This document shows, one piece after another, positions 1 through 5,572 of a stretch of 8,558 nucleotides of DNA. The position numbers and the translations under genes were made by a program. This stretch comes from Methanosarcinaceae archaeon. Its GTDB lineage: Archaea; Halobacteriota; Methanosarcinia; Methanosarcinales; Methanosarcinaceae. The notes beneath the pieces are model-generated. The model did not search any database and was not told where the DNA came from. It saw only the letters and a program-made list of their open reading frames with translations. The stretch's first letter is position 1; every line of letters starts with the position of its first letter. Where the stretch lies: NCBI GenBank assembly GCA_030655675.1, contig JAUSPM010000079.1, forward strand, positions 1 through 8,558, read 5' to 3'.

Positions 1-20
1 CATTCGTGGTTACAGAGCAT
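1..20 (-). CDS. 5' end of a truncated downstream gene
   Basis: On the minus strand an ATG at 20-18 is preceded by a good Shine-Dalgarno motif GGTGA (complement of 28-32) with a 7-base spacer. It lies 18 bases past the stop codon of the preceding minus-strand frame. The six visible codons read M-L-C-N-H-E before the window ends. The spacing suggests the next gene of the same operon, but nothing can be said about its function. The evidence is only the start site, so the call is tentative. Confidence 0.4.
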
Positions 21-38
21 TTTATTTTCACCTTTTTA

Positions 39-455
39 TCAATATCTGATCGTATCCTTGTTTCGCATGTTAATCAACTTTTCTAAATGTGCAGACCCTG
101 CCCGAATGTTTTCTTCCACCTGTTCAATCGCACGCGAATCCGGCGCCTCTTTGAGAAGGAAATGTAACCTCTCCAACCGCACTTCCCAGTCAGAGATCTT
201 GACATCTATATACGAAATTTCTTCCACACGACCAACTCCAATATTACGCCGACCGGTAAGAAGATGCGATGCCTGCAATTCCACCACTATATGCTTTCCT
301 GACAATTTTAGTATTGCAAAAAGCATTCGTGCAACGTCTGGGTTGGTCTGAAACCATCTGGACAGTGCCACATATTGGACACTTTTGTTGGGATTCGACG
401 GTTGTGGGGTTTTCTGACCCAACCATACCGAAAACACTATGTAAAATTGTTTCAC
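39..455 (-). CDS. Hypothetical helical protein; probable C-terminal part of a frameshifted zinc-ribbon gene
   Basis: This 138-residue frame opens with a GTG at 455. I do not recognise the family. Its last 90 or so residues look genuinely protein-like: a hydrophobic strand (KHIVVELQASHLL), a GVGRVEEISYIDV stretch, then a charged helical segment rich in Leu, Glu and Arg (WEVRLERLHFLLKEAP, IEQVEENIRAGSAHLEKL) that could form a coiled coil. The first 50 residues overlap the zinc-ribbon frame at 244-459, which has an ATG four bases upstream and shares the same ribosome binding site GGTGAT (complement of 465-470). The simplest reading is one gene whose zinc ribbon is in one frame and whose coil is in the other, joined by a one-base slip. 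Two overlapping genes, or this frame alone from the GTG, are alternatives. It lies downstream of the RPA operon but beyond its terminator. Confidence 0.6.
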   Translation of the reverse strand: MKQFYIVFSVWLGQKTPQPSNPNKSVQYVALSRWFQTNPDVARMLFAILKLSGKHIVVELQASHLLTGRRNIGVGRVEEISYIDVKISDWEVRLERLHFLLKEAPDSRAIEQVEENIRAGSAHLEKLINMRNKDTIRY

Positions 456-459
456 GCAT
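244..459 (-). CDS. Small zinc-ribbon ORF (N-terminal part of the overlapping frame?)
   Basis: This 71-residue frame starts at ATG 459, five bases after the Shine-Dalgarno motif GGTGAT. Residues 27-48 contain a C-P-x-C-G knuckle followed, after about 12 residues, by C-T-N-A-F-C, which together look like a four-cysteine zinc ribbon. Such ribbons usually bind one Zn2+ and sit in nucleic-acid-associated or regulatory proteins; here the role is unknown. After the ribbon the frame runs through a Gly/Ala/Ser-rich tail and stops at 244, while the neighbouring frame (39-455) carries the convincing downstream protein sequence. I infer a frameshift somewhere between about 250 and 320, near the short A and T runs there. 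It is either a sequencing or assembly error, a real mutation, or a translational +1 shift. If this frame is a shadow, the chance appearance of four well-placed cysteines would be unusual. Confidence 0.45.
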   Translation of the reverse strand: MRETILHSVFGMVGSENPTTVESQQKCPICGTVQMVSDQPRRCTNAFCNTKIVRKAYSGGIAGIASSYRSA

Positions 460-464
460 TGATT

Positions 465-488
465 ATCACCAAAGGATTGTATGGTGAT
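465..488 (-). promoter_or_regulatory. Hairpin covering the ribosome binding site of the small zinc-ribbon gene
   Basis: ATCACCA (465-471) and TGGTGAT (482-488) form a perfect 7-bp inverted repeat with a 10-base loop. On the minus-strand transcript the downstream arm is the Shine-Dalgarno sequence TGGTGAT, five bases before the ATG at 459. Folding would hide the ribosome binding site. In the opposite direction the same hairpin is followed by six T residues, so it could also act as a plus-strand terminator, although no plus-strand gene lies upstream of it. Confidence 0.4.
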
Positions 489-514
489 TTTTTGTGTTTC
501 GAATAGTTATTTTG

Positions 515-546
515 AAAAAAAGAAGTTGGATTGAAAAACCCAACTT
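515..546 (-). terminator. Hairpin plus T7 terminator of the RPA operon
   Basis: AAGTTGG (523-529) pairs perfectly with CCAACTT (540-546) across a 10-base loop. On the minus strand the stem starts directly after the stop codon of the RPA-associated gene and is followed, two bases on, by seven T residues (A7 at 515-521 on the plus strand). Stem plus oligo-T resembles an intrinsic terminator; in archaea the oligo-T tract alone can suffice. Confidence 0.7.
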
Positions 547-1437
547 TTACGCTGTGACTTGACCCTGATTCGTTGCAGATTCAAATTCAGTAGAGAGTTG
601 AACAAGACCCTGACGATAAAGACACAACCCCTTCCTGCTCAATGCCCTGAGTTGAGTATCAACATCATCATTTGAGACACCAAGATGCTTGGCAATACTC
701 GGAACTCCGACCAGTTTACCATTACCCAATTTGGGGATTGATTCGAGCACGGCGGATTGGAGATTTGTGAGTCCGTTTGCATCAAGTTCTTCCGATTGAG
801 ATTTGGATCCAGCCTCATTTTGAGATTCTGCCGGAGCAGGGGAAGTGGGAGAAGAGGATGGGGAGAGCGCACTCTCCACTTTCTTAACCATTTCGGTATA
901 TTTCTCAACAATCGACTCGTCCAGGTTGGGATTTGCAAGCCGTTCCCGGGTGAGTGCCAACGTTTCTTCAACCCAATGGTTGCGGGTTTCTTCGTCGATG
1001 ACGGTTATAGATTCAGGTCTTACGGACGTAATGACATCAGTTGAATTCTCGGGTTTGTATGTATTCAGTTTGCCTACAATAGCGACAAATGCAGGCACTT
1101 CCATTTCATGAAGAGCGGACAATGCTTCGGGTTGATACTGGCCTACATTGATTCGGAATGAACCTGTTGGATCTGACACACGACCATAGTAGAATGGCGT
1201 TTCATCACCCCGGTTTTCGACCTCATACAATGCTCCACAAATGAGAACTCTGCCTGCGTTGCCGCCTGTTGGTACTATTCCGAATTTTGTATCAAACATG
1301 GAACCTTCACGCTTAACACTGCCAATTTCGGATACGTCCTGAAGTTCTTCTGCAAACATTCTGACCGCTACTTCTCTGGAGTAGGTTTTTGATTTCTCTT
1401 CATTCTTATTTTGACTCTGATTCTGATTCTCTGACAT
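547..1437 (-). CDS. RPA-associated protein (COG3390 type, OB fold plus winged helix)
   Basis: This 296-residue protein matches the archaeal RPA-associated family found next to RPA genes in euryarchaea, which works with RPA in binding and protecting single-stranded DNA during replication and repair. Visible parts, in order: a polar Asn/Gln/Lys-rich N-terminus (1-20); a family-typical segment around 20-60 (REVAVRMFAEEL, then KREGSMFDTKFGIVPTGG); an OB fold at about 60-150 (RVLICGALYEVE, YYGRVSDPTGSFRINVGQY, VPAFVAIVGKLNTY); a helical stretch (150-190); a disordered Ser/Pro-rich linker (190-220); and a C-terminal winged helix (about 223-285; SIAKHLGVSNDDVDTQLRALSRKGL), a layout reminiscent of eukaryotic RPA32. 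The ATG is preceded by GAGAGGT at usual spacing. It lies 59 bases downstream of the RPA gene with no terminator between, so the two are probably co-transcribed. No defects are seen. Family assignment is confident; the exact paralogue is not. Confidence 0.88.
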   Translation of the reverse strand: MSENQNQSQNKNEEKSKTYSREVAVRMFAEELQDVSEIGSVKREGSMFDTKFGIVPTGGNAGRVLICGALYEVENRGDETPFYYGRVSDPTGSFRINVGQYQPEALSALHEMEVPAFVAIVGKLNTYKPENSTDVITSVRPESITVIDEETRNHWVEETLALTRERLANPNLDESIVEKYTEMVKKVESALSPSSSPTSPAPAESQNEAGSKSQSEELDANGLTNLQSAVLESIPKLGNGKLVGVPSIAKHLGVSNDDVDTQLRALSRKGLCLYRQGLVQLSTEFESATNQGQVTA

Positions 1438-1496
1438 TGTTATTACCTCTCTAACATTATTTTAATTTTAATTCGCTAACCTGTCTGGTGTTTTTT
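1438..1496 (-). promoter_or_regulatory. Intergenic leader of the RPA-associated gene, similar to the RPA leader
   Basis: On the minus strand the 59-base spacer carries CGAATTAAAA, an A/T-rich stretch, then GAGAGGTAATAACAATG with a Shine-Dalgarno GAGGT. The RPA gene leader (2394-2425) has the same order: CGAATTAAAACATTAAGAGG followed by a short spacer and AACAATGTCAGA. Both genes also begin ATGTCAGA. The likeness suggests a duplicated or convergent translation-initiation module that could keep the two partners in ratio. Confidence 0.4.
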
Positions 1497-2393
1497 TCAG
1501 GCATGGGCGGGGTTAACCGCCGTACCTGTCACTGATTCGATAGAACAAACATTCTGGAAACGACCGATCGGGGATACTTCAACTTTGTAGTACCTGCCAA
1601 TGATCATCTGCTTGATCCGGTCAGAAATAACACCCGCATCAAGTGCATCCGCTGCAAGGACTATTGCGTCGTCAAGTGATATGCCTGTGAGTTGTTCTGT
1701 TATTTCACGATTCAGCAGGAGAGTGTTTGTCACTTTGCCGTCATCGAGAACGGCTTTGATCCGAAGATCGTATACACCGTCTACCCGACCATGTTGATTG
1801 CAGGCACCCTTCGAGAGCATCCGCTTGCATTGCGGACAACGCTTGATCAGACCACTGCCATTTTGAATATCTACGATCGCACCTTCGATTATGGTGGTAT
1901 AATCGTGAATTTCCATATCAGTATCAAGTGGAGTGATTTTACTTGCTTTGTTGACACTCAACTGCGGTCGTTCATTAAAGATACCTGTGACCACGTTCTC
2001 AAAAAAATAACATTTGCCTTCTTCAAGTGTTGGTACATTTGCCCGACTGCCGATTATGAAACTGACTGTTCCCGTCTCATCACCAACAACACCCGTCTGC
2101 TTCACACTTGCATGAGTATTTTCGAACAGCCTGCTGACCTTAACGGGAACAGAGACCCACTGGCCTGAAGGCATTTCAAGCACTTCTTTGACATTGACAT
2201 CCGTTGTTGCCTGAGCCTTGAGTTCAATGCCATGATCTTTTGCAAGCATTTTACTGACAGTGAATACGGCTTCCTTTTGTGGAACGTGATATTCGGTTAC
2301 CAACTGTTCTAACTTAGTTGATACTTCGGAAGGATCGACATCTACACCAAGGTCTTTGAACCTCTTTACGATTTTGTTTACTTCTTCTGACAT
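1497..2393 (-). CDS. rpa: Archaeal replication protein A, zinc-knuckle OB-fold subunit (COG1599)
   Basis: This 298-residue single-stranded DNA-binding protein would coat unwound DNA during replication, recombination and repair. An N-terminal helical segment (1-60; RFKDLGVDVDPSEVSTKLEQL) is typical of euryarchaeal RPA41/RPA3 proteins. A first OB fold spans about 75-155 (WVSVPVKVSRLFEN, GVVGDETGTVSFIIGS). A second OB fold (about 165-290) carries the family's zinc knuckle C186-x2-C189-x8-C198-x2-H201, followed by the diagnostic GVYDLRIKAVLDDG. All four metal ligands are present and the length is normal for two-OB archaeal RPAs. The ATG at 2393 has GAGGT upstream at a spacing of about 9 bases. 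It is the first gene of an operon with its partner at 547-1437. A triplicated 7-mer near its probable TATA box may be an operator. An RPA/partner pair on a mobile replicon would let the element supply its own SSB; that location is inferred. Confidence 0.93.
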   Translation of the reverse strand: MSEEVNKIVKRFKDLGVDVDPSEVSTKLEQLVTEYHVPQKEAVFTVSKMLAKDHGIELKAQATTDVNVKEVLEMPSGQWVSVPVKVSRLFENTHASVKQTGVVGDETGTVSFIIGSRANVPTLEEGKCYFFENVVTGIFNERPQLSVNKASKITPLDTDMEIHDYTTIIEGAIVDIQNGSGLIKRCPQCKRMLSKGACNQHGRVDGVYDLRIKAVLDDGKVTNTLLLNREITEQLTGISLDDAIVLAADALDAGVISDRIKQMIIGRYYKVEVSPIGRFQNVCSIESVTGTAVNPAHA

Positions 2394-2451
2394 TGTTACA
2401 AACCTCTTAATGTTTTAATTCGATAATTTGTATGGATTTTTTTTCTTTTTG

Positions 2452-2517
2452 AATTGGAAAAGGTGAGGAATGTGGGTTGGGGTATAAGGTATAAGGTATA
2501 CCTTTTAATTTCCAATT
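2452..2517 (-). promoter_or_regulatory. Probable RPA promoter with tandem 7-bp repeat and flanking inverted repeat
   Basis: Three head-to-tail heptamers lie at 2481-2487 (GGTATAA), 2488-2494 (GGTATAA) and 2495-2501 (GGTATAC); the last ends in the palindrome GGTATACC. They are framed by a perfect 9-bp inverted repeat, AATTGGAAA (2452-2460) and TTTCCAATT (2509-2517). On the minus strand GGAAATTAAAAGG (about 2501-2513) is a plausible BRE/TATA element. That would place transcription start near 2480 and the heptamers between TATA and start, where a bound repressor would block initiation. Spacing is inferred from archaeal promoter rules. Confidence 0.45.
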
Positions 2518-2543
2518 ACTAAACGTGAAATTACCAGAAATTG

Positions 2544-2583
2544 AAAAAAAAGGGGAAGAGGAGAGAGTATCCCTTATCTTCCC
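2544..2583 (-). terminator. Hairpin plus T8 terminator after the cysteine-rich gene
   Basis: GGGAAGA (2553-2559) and TCTTCCC (2577-2583) form a perfect 7-bp stem with a 17-base loop. On the minus strand the stem lies 15 bases after the TAG stop at 2599-2601 and is followed, after a C, by eight T residues (A8 at 2544-2551 on the plus strand). This separates the cysteine-rich gene from the RPA operon. Confidence 0.7.
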
Positions 2584-2598
2584 AATTTAATATTGCCT

Positions 2599-3756
2599 CT
2601 ACAGACAGATATCGCTTGCATGACACCCATAACAAATTACGGGATGTGCATACTGTTTTCCTGTAACACGATCCTTTGCACAAAAGTTTTCATCCTTTGG
2701 CAAATGGAACCATTTCAGAAACAGTAAACATGTTTCACGCATCTGCATTTCGATACCTTTGAGTGATTTTTCACTCAATTCAACCCCACGAGCCTGCTGT
2801 TTTATAATTACGGCTTCCTGACATCGACGAACCACATCTTCAATCCGTATATGTGGCTTATGGAGGATATTGATGATGAACTGATCAAGTTCACTCTTAC
2901 CAGAACACGTTTTCGCGTTCGATAAATATCCAACCGTATTGATATCTTTCATAATACCTTGATTTCGATTCCTGGTGGTTTCAAAATCTATACCTTTGAA
3001 AGATACTTCATCGATATACATGCCTGCAGCAATTGAATTTTCAAACCTCATAGCGATCAGATCCAACAAGTTAGATCTGAACATCTTCTTACAATTTGAC
3101 ACAATACGCGCCAGATCGGAAAGACGTTTTTCGCCATCCTCGTAGAAGACATTACCGTTTAAAGTTAATTTCTTTTCTACGGATGCGCGTGGCGACCAGA
3201 TAATATCACCCAAAGCCCTCATTTTAGTGCAAAGATTGCACCGGGTGGACTTTTTGCGCAGTTCCGGATAATGTCGTGCAATCCATTCACCACAAATATG
3301 AAATTTGTAGGAATTTGTGGCAACACTTTTCAATTCATTGATCCTGTCGTTGACAAGTTCATCGGGAAGATTGGATTGTTTGAGTTTTTCCAAAGAGTAG
3401 AAAATATTCATTTCCTTTTCCTTGAAATCAAATAACCCATTCAGATCTTCAAATGAACAAAACTTGATTGTGGCTGATCTTTCCCAATCCTGTTGCTTTG
3501 CCGTTTGGTCAGGTTCAAGGTTGAACATATCGTCCCGAACACCGGTAGATGATAATTTCCGACATCCCAACTTTTCAGTACATGCGCATTCACGCTGTGC
3601 AGTGAAAAGTGGATATTCCTCAAATCGTGAAGATTCCGGAACTTCGGACATCGGACAACCACCCTGAAGTATGAACATTCGCTCATAGTCGCTTAGATTA
3701 TCGTTTGCAATACCTCGCTCTCGCAAGAGCGTAAAAATGTTTTCTATTGGTCTCAT
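2599..3756 (-). CDS. Cysteine-rich protein of unknown function
   Basis: I do not recognise this 385-residue protein. It has 16 cysteines, several clustered like metal ligands: C57-x-C59 with C65; C155 followed by C173-x2-C176 (the latter in STRCNLCTKM); and a C-terminal cluster C359, C375-x2-C378, C384, the last cysteine being the penultimate residue. Such grouping fits zinc binding or an Fe-S cluster. No signal peptide or membrane segment is visible, so it is probably cytoplasmic. The middle (about 205-300) is mixed and charged (RLSDLARIVSNCKK, SFKGIDFETTRNRNQG) and could bind nucleic acid, but no catalytic motif is evident. The ATG at 3756 has AGGAGA five bases upstream. Its own promoter, structured leader and terminator make it a separate transcription unit beside the RPA operon. 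An Fe-S primase large subunit was considered and could not be supported. Confidence 0.8.
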   Translation of the reverse strand: MRPIENIFTLLRERGIANDNLSDYERMFILQGGCPMSEVPESSRFEEYPLFTAQRECACTEKLGCRKLSSTGVRDDMFNLEPDQTAKQQDWERSATIKFCSFEDLNGLFDFKEKEMNIFYSLEKLKQSNLPDELVNDRINELKSVATNSYKFHICGEWIARHYPELRKKSTRCNLCTKMRALGDIIWSPRASVEKKLTLNGNVFYEDGEKRLSDLARIVSNCKKMFRSNLLDLIAMRFENSIAAGMYIDEVSFKGIDFETTRNRNQGIMKDINTVGYLSNAKTCSGKSELDQFIINILHKPHIRIEDVVRRCQEAVIIKQQARGVELSEKSLKGIEMQMRETCLLFLKWFHLPKDENFCAKDRVTGKQYAHPVICYGCHASDICL

Positions 3757-3761
3757 AATTA

Positions 3762-3777
3762 TCTCCTTTGTAGGAGA
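3762..3777 (-). promoter_or_regulatory. Ribosome-binding-site hairpin of the cysteine-rich gene
   Basis: TCTCCT (3762-3767), loop TTGT, and AGGAGA (3772-3777) make a perfect 6-bp hairpin. On the minus-strand mRNA the downstream arm is the Shine-Dalgarno AGGAGA itself, five bases before the ATG, and the upstream arm is its exact complement. Folding would mask the ribosome binding site, which suggests translational control, for example autoregulation by the encoded protein. Confidence 0.5.
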
Positions 3778-3785
3778 GACCGTTG

Positions 3786-3848
3786 TCTACTACCATAATG
3801 GATAGCAAACAACGATTTCTCGCTTTGATGCTATCCACGAATAGTAGA
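3786..3848 (-). promoter_or_regulatory. Long two-part stem-loop in the 5' leader of the cysteine-rich gene
   Basis: An outer 7-bp stem TCTACTA (3786-3792)/TAGTAGA (3842-3848) encloses an inner 8-bp stem TGGATAGC (3799-3806)/GCTATCCA (3830-3837), separated by small internal loops, with a 23-base apical loop. Both stems are perfect. The element lies just downstream of a minus-strand TATA-like box (about 3876-3888), so it would be near the 5' end of the mRNA, or act as a DNA dyad near the transcription start. It could be an operator or an RNA regulator. Confidence 0.45.
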
Positions 3849-3875
3849 TTGAAACAGTATTAGATAGCCTTGAAC

Positions 3876-3888
3876 ATATATTTTTCGA
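3876..3888 (-). promoter_or_regulatory. TATA/BRE-like promoter of the cysteine-rich gene
   Basis: On the minus strand TCGAAAAATATAT combines a purine-rich BRE-like CGAAA with an AAATATAT box. Transcription would start roughly 25 bases downstream, near 3850, giving a leader of about 95 bases that contains both stem-loops described above. The assignment follows the archaeal promoter consensus only. Confidence 0.4.
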
Positions 3889-3914
3889 TTATTTCGTTTG
3901 GTACTTTTTTTATG

Positions 3915-4098
3915 AAAAAAAAAAGATTAGGAGATTACGGGGATAGAGACCAATCCACCCCGAATCTAATTCCTTGAGGGAATTAATTGGAGATTTATCG
4001 TTTACGTACAAAAACATTCCGATTAACGTTTATCCCATTGGGGTGCAGGGGCGCTAGCAAGCCCCGCACAAATTGTAGTACCTCTCCAAAAATATTGT
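3915..4098 (-). ncRNA. Candidate structured RNA ending in an oligo-T terminator
   Basis: A GC-rich island in AT-rich DNA contains three consecutive inverted repeats: CGGGG (3938-3942)/CCCCG (3958-3962); TAATTCC (3967-3973)/GGAATTA (3979-3985); and GTGC-A-GGGGC (4043-4052)/GCCCCGCAC (4061-4069), a 9-bp stem with one bulged A. GGGATA (3940-3945) could alternatively pair with TATCCC (4031-4036), closing a multi-branch fold. Read on the minus strand the region is followed by ten T residues (A10 at 3915-3924). It is preceded by a GAAAG-TAATATAT promoter-like box (4123-4135), which puts a start near 4098 and gives about 185 bases. Strand and ends are inferred from these signals. No known RNA family is recognised. 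A plus-strand leader of tnpB is the alternative. Confidence 0.35.
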
Positions 4099-4122
4099 TG
4101 AATACTCTATAAGACGTATTTC

Positions 4123-4135
4123 ATATATTACTTTC
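4123..4135 (-). promoter_or_regulatory. BRE/TATA-like box upstream of the candidate RNA
   Basis: On the minus strand GAAAGTAATATAT is a good match to the archaeal BRE plus TATA consensus. It sits about 25 bases ahead of the proposed RNA start. It also lies close to the presumed left boundary of the tnpB element, so it could have been supplied or disrupted by that insertion. Confidence 0.35.
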
Positions 4136-4207
4136 ACCCCGCTTGGCTCTGATATATGTAGTAATAAGTCCTATTATTATCTGAGTAAAATAGGTGGCTG
4201 AGAGTAC

Positions 4208-5383
4208 ATGATCAAAACATACAAGTTCAGGATATATCCTTCCAAACAACAGGAAGTAAAACTGATCAGTACACTGAACACCTGTCGATGGTTGTACAAT
4301 TCATCATTGTCCGAAAGGAAACACCAGGCTGAAATGAATAGATTGTATTCCTATCTTCAACTTTTTTCATTCGGTAAACCTGAATGGATCAATTATTATG
4401 ATCAATCACGAAATTTAACATTATATAAGACAGATGAACAGAAACAAATCTATTCCCAAGTAATCCGAGACGTGTTGAAAAGGCTTGATAGATCGTTTAA
4501 GAATTTCTTTAATGGATATGGATATCCACGGTTTCAGGGAAGAAATCGATATGATTCATTTACTTATCCGCAATCTGGGTTTTCAATCACGGATGAAGGT
4601 AAATTGAAACTATCTAAGATCGGTGAGATCAAACTAATTCAACATCGAGAGATTGAGGGGAAAATCAAGACATGTACGATCAAGCGTGATGTTGATCAAT
4701 GGTATGTATCATTCGCAGTAGAGATGGATACAATTTCATGTATTGAAATGACCGGTAAATCCATCGGTGTTGATGTTGGTCTTAAATCATTAATTACATT
4801 AAGTAACGGTCAACAGATTGAACCACCACAATTTTTAAGGCAATCTGGAAATAAACTGGCTAAGCAACAAAGGAGCCTAAGCCGGAAAAAGAAAGGATCG
4901 AATAACAGGGACAAACAAAGGATAAAAGTTGGCAAACTTCATCGTACGATTAGAAATCAGAGACTGGATTTTGCACATAAGGTAAGTCGAGAACTTGTCA
5001 ATGTATATGATCTAATTGTTTTTGAGAAACTTCAAATTCAAAACATGGTCAAGAATCATCATCTTGCTAAGAGTATCTCTGATGCAGGATGGGATCAATT
5101 AATTCAATTAACGAAACACAAAGCAGAGTACGCTTGTAAAGTAGTGAAATTGGTTGATCCAAAGAATACAACTCAAAATTGTAGCAGTTGCGGTATTAAA
5201 GTTCCCAAATCTCTTTCAGTACGCACACACAAGTGTCCTTACTGTGGATTGGAATTGGACCGAGACGTTAATGCTGCAATCAACATCTTAAATCTAAGCA
5301 CCGTAGGAACTACGGGTAGAGCTTGTGGACTCACTAACGTTGGTTGGGAGAATGAAGCAGGAAGCCACTTCCTTACCACATAG
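4208..5383 (+). CDS. tnpB: IS200/IS605-family TnpB RNA-guided nuclease (OrfB)
   Basis: This 391-residue protein is a TnpB, the compact RNA-guided DNA endonuclease related to Cas12 that helps keep IS605-type elements in place after excision. The N-terminus shows the family opening (KTYKFRIYPSKQQ, then TLNTCRWLYN). RuvC motif I is GVDVG with D189; RuvC II is VFEKLQIQNM with E273; a zinc finger follows as C325-x2-C328...C343-x2-C346; and RuvC III is DRDVNAAIN with D351/D353. All catalytic and zinc residues are present and the length is normal, so the protein appears functional. The ATG has only a weak upstream GGTG. The last 30 codons double as the structured 3' RNA region. No TnpA Y1 transposase lies nearby. 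It sits between divergently arranged neighbours and is probably a recent insertion. Confidence 0.95.
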   Translation: MIKTYKFRIYPSKQQEVKLISTLNTCRWLYNSSLSERKHQAEMNRLYSYLQLFSFGKPEWINYYDQSRNLTLYKTDEQKQIYSQVIRDVLKRLDRSFKNFFNGYGYPRFQGRNRYDSFTYPQSGFSITDEGKLKLSKIGEIKLIQHREIEGKIKTCTIKRDVDQWYVSFAVEMDTISCIEMTGKSIGVDVGLKSLITLSNGQQIEPPQFLRQSGNKLAKQQRSLSRKKKGSNNRDKQRIKVGKLHRTIRNQRLDFAHKVSRELVNVYDLIVFEKLQIQNMVKNHHLAKSISDAGWDQLIQLTKHKAEYACKVVKLVDPKNTTQNCSSCGIKVPKSLSVRTHKCPYCGLELDRDVNAAINILNLSTVGTTGRACGLTNVGWENEAGSHFLTT

Positions 5384-5402
5384 TGGTAAGCAGGGTAGTT
5401 CA
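5295..5402 (+). ncRNA. Putative omegaRNA/reRNA scaffold overlapping the tnpB 3' end
   Basis: In TnpB systems the guide RNA scaffold is made from the 3' part of tnpB and the element's right end, and the guide comes from DNA just past that end. Two perfect hairpins fit: CCGTAG-GAA-CTACGG (5301-5315), and CTTACCAC-ATA-GTGGTAAG (5372-5390) spanning the stop codon. A GGGTAGTTCA run then gives a likely scaffold end near 5402. The guide would then begin at about 5403 (TTAACTATAATATGG). Ends are inferred by analogy. Confidence 0.5.
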
Positions 5403-5521
5403 TTAACTATAATATGGCACTTTTTATGGGAAACATCAATATTATTTTTAAACAGTATTTTGCGATATATTAGCCTATTTGCATTTTTATAAACCGATTA
5501 ATATAATACATATTTACCAGT

Positions 5522-5567
5522 AAATTTATAACCGTGTATAACAAATTAGGGTTCGGTTAAAGTAACC
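5522..5567 (+). promoter_or_regulatory. Possible promoter and small dyad before the 67-aa ORF
   Basis: AAATTTATA (5522-5530) is a TATA-like box. A start about 25 bases downstream falls near 5555, at a small dyad GGTTA-AAG-TAACC (5555-5567) that ends five bases before the ATG at 5573. The dyad could be an operator or an RNA hairpin at the mRNA 5' end. No clear Shine-Dalgarno is seen, which fits a short leader. Confidence 0.3.
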
Positions 5568-5572
5568 AAATT

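Larger units (their letters stand above)
4138..5402 (+). mobile_element. Solo tnpB (IS1341-like) element of the IS200/IS605 superfamily; ends approximate
   Basis: An intact tnpB without an adjacent tnpA defines an IS1341-like element that cannot move without a transposase supplied in trans. The right end is placed just after the GGGTAGTTCA that follows the 3' hairpin (5372-5390). The left end is placed tentatively before a hairpin CCTATT (4170-4175)/AATAGG (4189-4194), which resembles the subterminal hairpins of these elements. Neither boundary can be proven here, because this superfamily makes no target duplication. Confidence 0.5.

Noticed and set aside
465..495. Plus-strand intrinsic terminator
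   Set aside because: The hairpin is followed by six T residues in the plus direction, but no plus-strand gene lies upstream, so the minus-strand leader hairpin reading is preferred.
757..1111. Plus-strand ORFs of 88-95 residues
   Set aside because: They are antisense shadows of the RPA-associated gene and have no recognisable domain.
1692..2168. A 158-residue plus-strand ORF
   Set aside because: It lies wholly antisense to the well-supported RPA gene, has no family resemblance and no good start signals.
2599..3756. Archaeal primase large subunit (PriL) with an Fe-S cluster
   Set aside because: Cysteines are plentiful, but I cannot match their spacing or the surrounding residues to the PriL C-terminal domain, so the protein is left unnamed.
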